A stretch of 6,513 bases of DNA from Variovorax sp. (GTDB taxonomy: Bacteria > Pseudomonadota > Gammaproteobacteria > Burkholderiales > Burkholderiaceae_C): contig JAQGLP010000402.1 in assembly GCA_028292835.1 (NCBI GenBank), positions 1 through 6,513 on the forward strand, given 5' to 3'. This document shows positions 5,326 to 6,513 of the stretch, in pieces (position 1 is the stretch's first letter; every line of letters begins with the position of its first letter). Made by a program: the position numbers and the translations under genes. A model generated the notes under the pieces. The model made no database searches and had not been told where the DNA came from. It was given only the letters and a program-made list of their open reading frames with translations.

Positions 5326-6513
5326 CTATGGAAACGATAGCAGGTGCTGGAGTTGCAGGCCGCCCAGCGCCGCCACCAGCGCCAGCGGCATGGCGAGCGC
5401 GCCGACCCGCAGGAACTGCCAGCCCGTCACGTTTTCGCCTTCGCGTCGTATGGCGACCAGCCACAGCAGCGTGGCCAGCGAGCCGGTGACCGACAGGTTG
5501 GGCCCCAGGTCGATGCCGATGGCCACCGCGCCGCGCATCAGCGCCCCGGCGTCGGCGCCCGCCATCACCGAGCCGGCCATCAGCCCGGCCGGCAGGTTGT
5601 TGACCGCGTTGCACAGCACCGCGACCAGCGCGCCGGCGCCCCAGGCGGCACGGCCGGGAGCGGCTGCCGAGGCCTCGCGCAGCGCATCGCTCGCCAGGGT
5701 CGCCAGACCGGTGCGCGCCAGTCCCTCCACCAGCACGAACAGGCCCGCCACCAGTGCCAGCACGCTCCACGAAATGCCCTTGAGCAGCGGCCAGGGCGGC
5801 TCGCGCTTGCCGCTCACGGTGATGGCGGCCACCACGGCGCTCGCAGCGAGCGTGGCCAGGCCCAGCGGCAGCCCGGCGGCCGAGGCCGCCACCAGCACCG
5901 ATGCCACCCCCGCCAAGCCCCAGCCGGCCCGCCGGCCCGAGGGCGACAGCACGGGCTGCTCGATCGCGTGGGCGATGCGTCCGGCCAGCGCGTCGCCGAG
6001 GCGCCAGCGCAGCACCGCGTAGGTCATCGCGATCGAGCCCAGCGAAGCCAGCGCGAACTGCGCCAGCCAAGTCGCGAGCGGCGGCATGTGCGCGCCAAAG
6101 ATCACCAGGTTGGCCGGGTTGGACACCGGCAGCACGAAACTCGCCGCGTTGGCGATGAAGGCACAGGCCAGCAGGTAGGGCAGGGGCCGGGCGCCGGCCT
6201 TCCGGGCGGCCGCACAGACCGCCGGCGTCAGCACGACGGCGGTGGCGTCGTTCGACATGAACACCGTCACCCCGATGCCGATGGCGTAGACCAGCGCGAA
6301 GAGCCGCACCGGCGAGCCGCGCGCATGGCGTACCGCGCGTGCCGCCAGGAAGTCGAACAGGCCCTCGCGCCGCGCCAGCTCCGAGAGCAGCATCATCCCG
6401 GCGAGGAACAGGTAGACGTCGGCCCCCTTGCCGACCGCCCGCAGCGCGTCCTGCCAGGGCAGCAGCCGCGCGGCCACCAGCGCCAGCGCGCCGGCCACCG
6501 CCCACACCGCTTC
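5326..6513 (-). CDS. ArsB-like ion-transporter-superfamily permease (N-terminus cut by window edge)
   Basis: The frame is open at the right edge and ends at TAG 5328-5326, giving 395 visible residues. ArsB-type proteins are about 410-430 residues, so only about 20-30 are missing. An internal GTG at 6507 could be read as a start, but the preceding codons (EAV) look like continuing family sequence. It is an integral inner-membrane protein with about 10-11 hydrophobic segments in two pseudo-symmetric halves. The first half carries MSNDATAVVLTPAV (86-99) and NAASFVLPVSNPANLVIF (122-139). The second half carries NAVNNLPAG (302-310) and DLGPNLSVTGSLATLLWL (335-352), the last closely resembling the DLGPK...GSLATLLWL segment of E. 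coli ArsB. ArsB exports arsenite/antimonite by proton antiport. No arsR, arsC or acr gene is visible, so arsenic specificity is not shown and another anion (SLC13/CitM-like) is possible. Confidence 0.85.
   Translation of the reverse strand, partial: EAVWAVAGALALVAARLLPWQDALRAVGKGADVYLFLAGMMLLSELARREGLFDFLAARAVRHARGSPVRLFALVYAIGIGVTVFMSNDATAVVLTPAVCAAARKAGARPLPYLLACAFIANAASFVLPVSNPANLVIFGAHMPPLATWLAQFALASLGSIAMTYAVLRWRLGDALAGRIAHAIEQPVLSPSGRRAGWGLAGVASVLVAASAAGLPLGLATLAASAVVAAITVSGKREPPWPLLKGISWSVLALVAGLFVLVEGLARTGLATLASDALREASAAAPGRAAWGAGALVAVLCNAVNNLPAGLMAGSVMAGADAGALMRGAVAIGIDLGPNLSVTGSLATLLWLVAIRREGENVTGWQFLRVGALAMPLALVAALGGLQLQHLLSFP

Noticed and set aside
4652..6505. 617-codon minus-strand open frame across DUF427 and the transporter
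   Set aside because: The frame is offset from the transporter and antisense to DUF427. It shows no membrane segments or motifs, whereas the offset frame gives a convincing ArsB-like permease.

Overview
The window looks like chromosomal DNA of a GC-rich betaproteobacterium, most likely Burkholderiales/Comamonadaceae. This rests on very high GC with strong third-position GC bias (hence many long spurious reading frames in other frames), the LysR / glutaryl-CoA dehydrogenase / CoA-transferase arrangement, and a YXWGXW-type periplasmic protein. The taxonomic placement is inference. I see no mobile element, CRISPR array, tRNA or rRNA.

Left part (1-3412): a glutarate utilisation module. A LysR-type regulator (minus strand, its C-terminus cut by the window edge) is divergent from gcdH, glutaryl-CoA dehydrogenase, across a 181-bp gap that holds a plausible gcdH promoter and candidate operator symmetry. 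Four bases after gcdH comes a class III (CaiB/BaiF) CoA-transferase that resembles succinyl-CoA:glutarate CoA-transferase. Together they would activate glutarate (CoA-transferase) and oxidatively decarboxylate glutaryl-CoA to crotonyl-CoA (GcdH), under control of the LysR protein. This pathway lies downstream of lysine, glutarate and some aromatic catabolism.

Middle (3413-5245): three small genes not obviously linked to the module. They are a secreted YXWGXW-repeat protein (plus strand), a convergent conserved hypothetical acidic protein (minus strand), and a divergent DUF427-family protein (plus strand). The 176-bp gap between the last two has a plausible sigma70 promoter, a 6-bp inverted repeat around its -10, and a hairpin with a GAAA loop whose 3' arm contains the DUF427 ribosome binding site.

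Right part (5246-6513): an ArsB-like ion-transporter-superfamily membrane protein on the minus strand. It is missing only its first residues, and no ars regulator or reductase is visible.

Overall this is an ordinary metabolic region. I do not see a clear undescribed system. The most distinctive non-coding signal is the RBS-occluding hairpin before the DUF427 gene.
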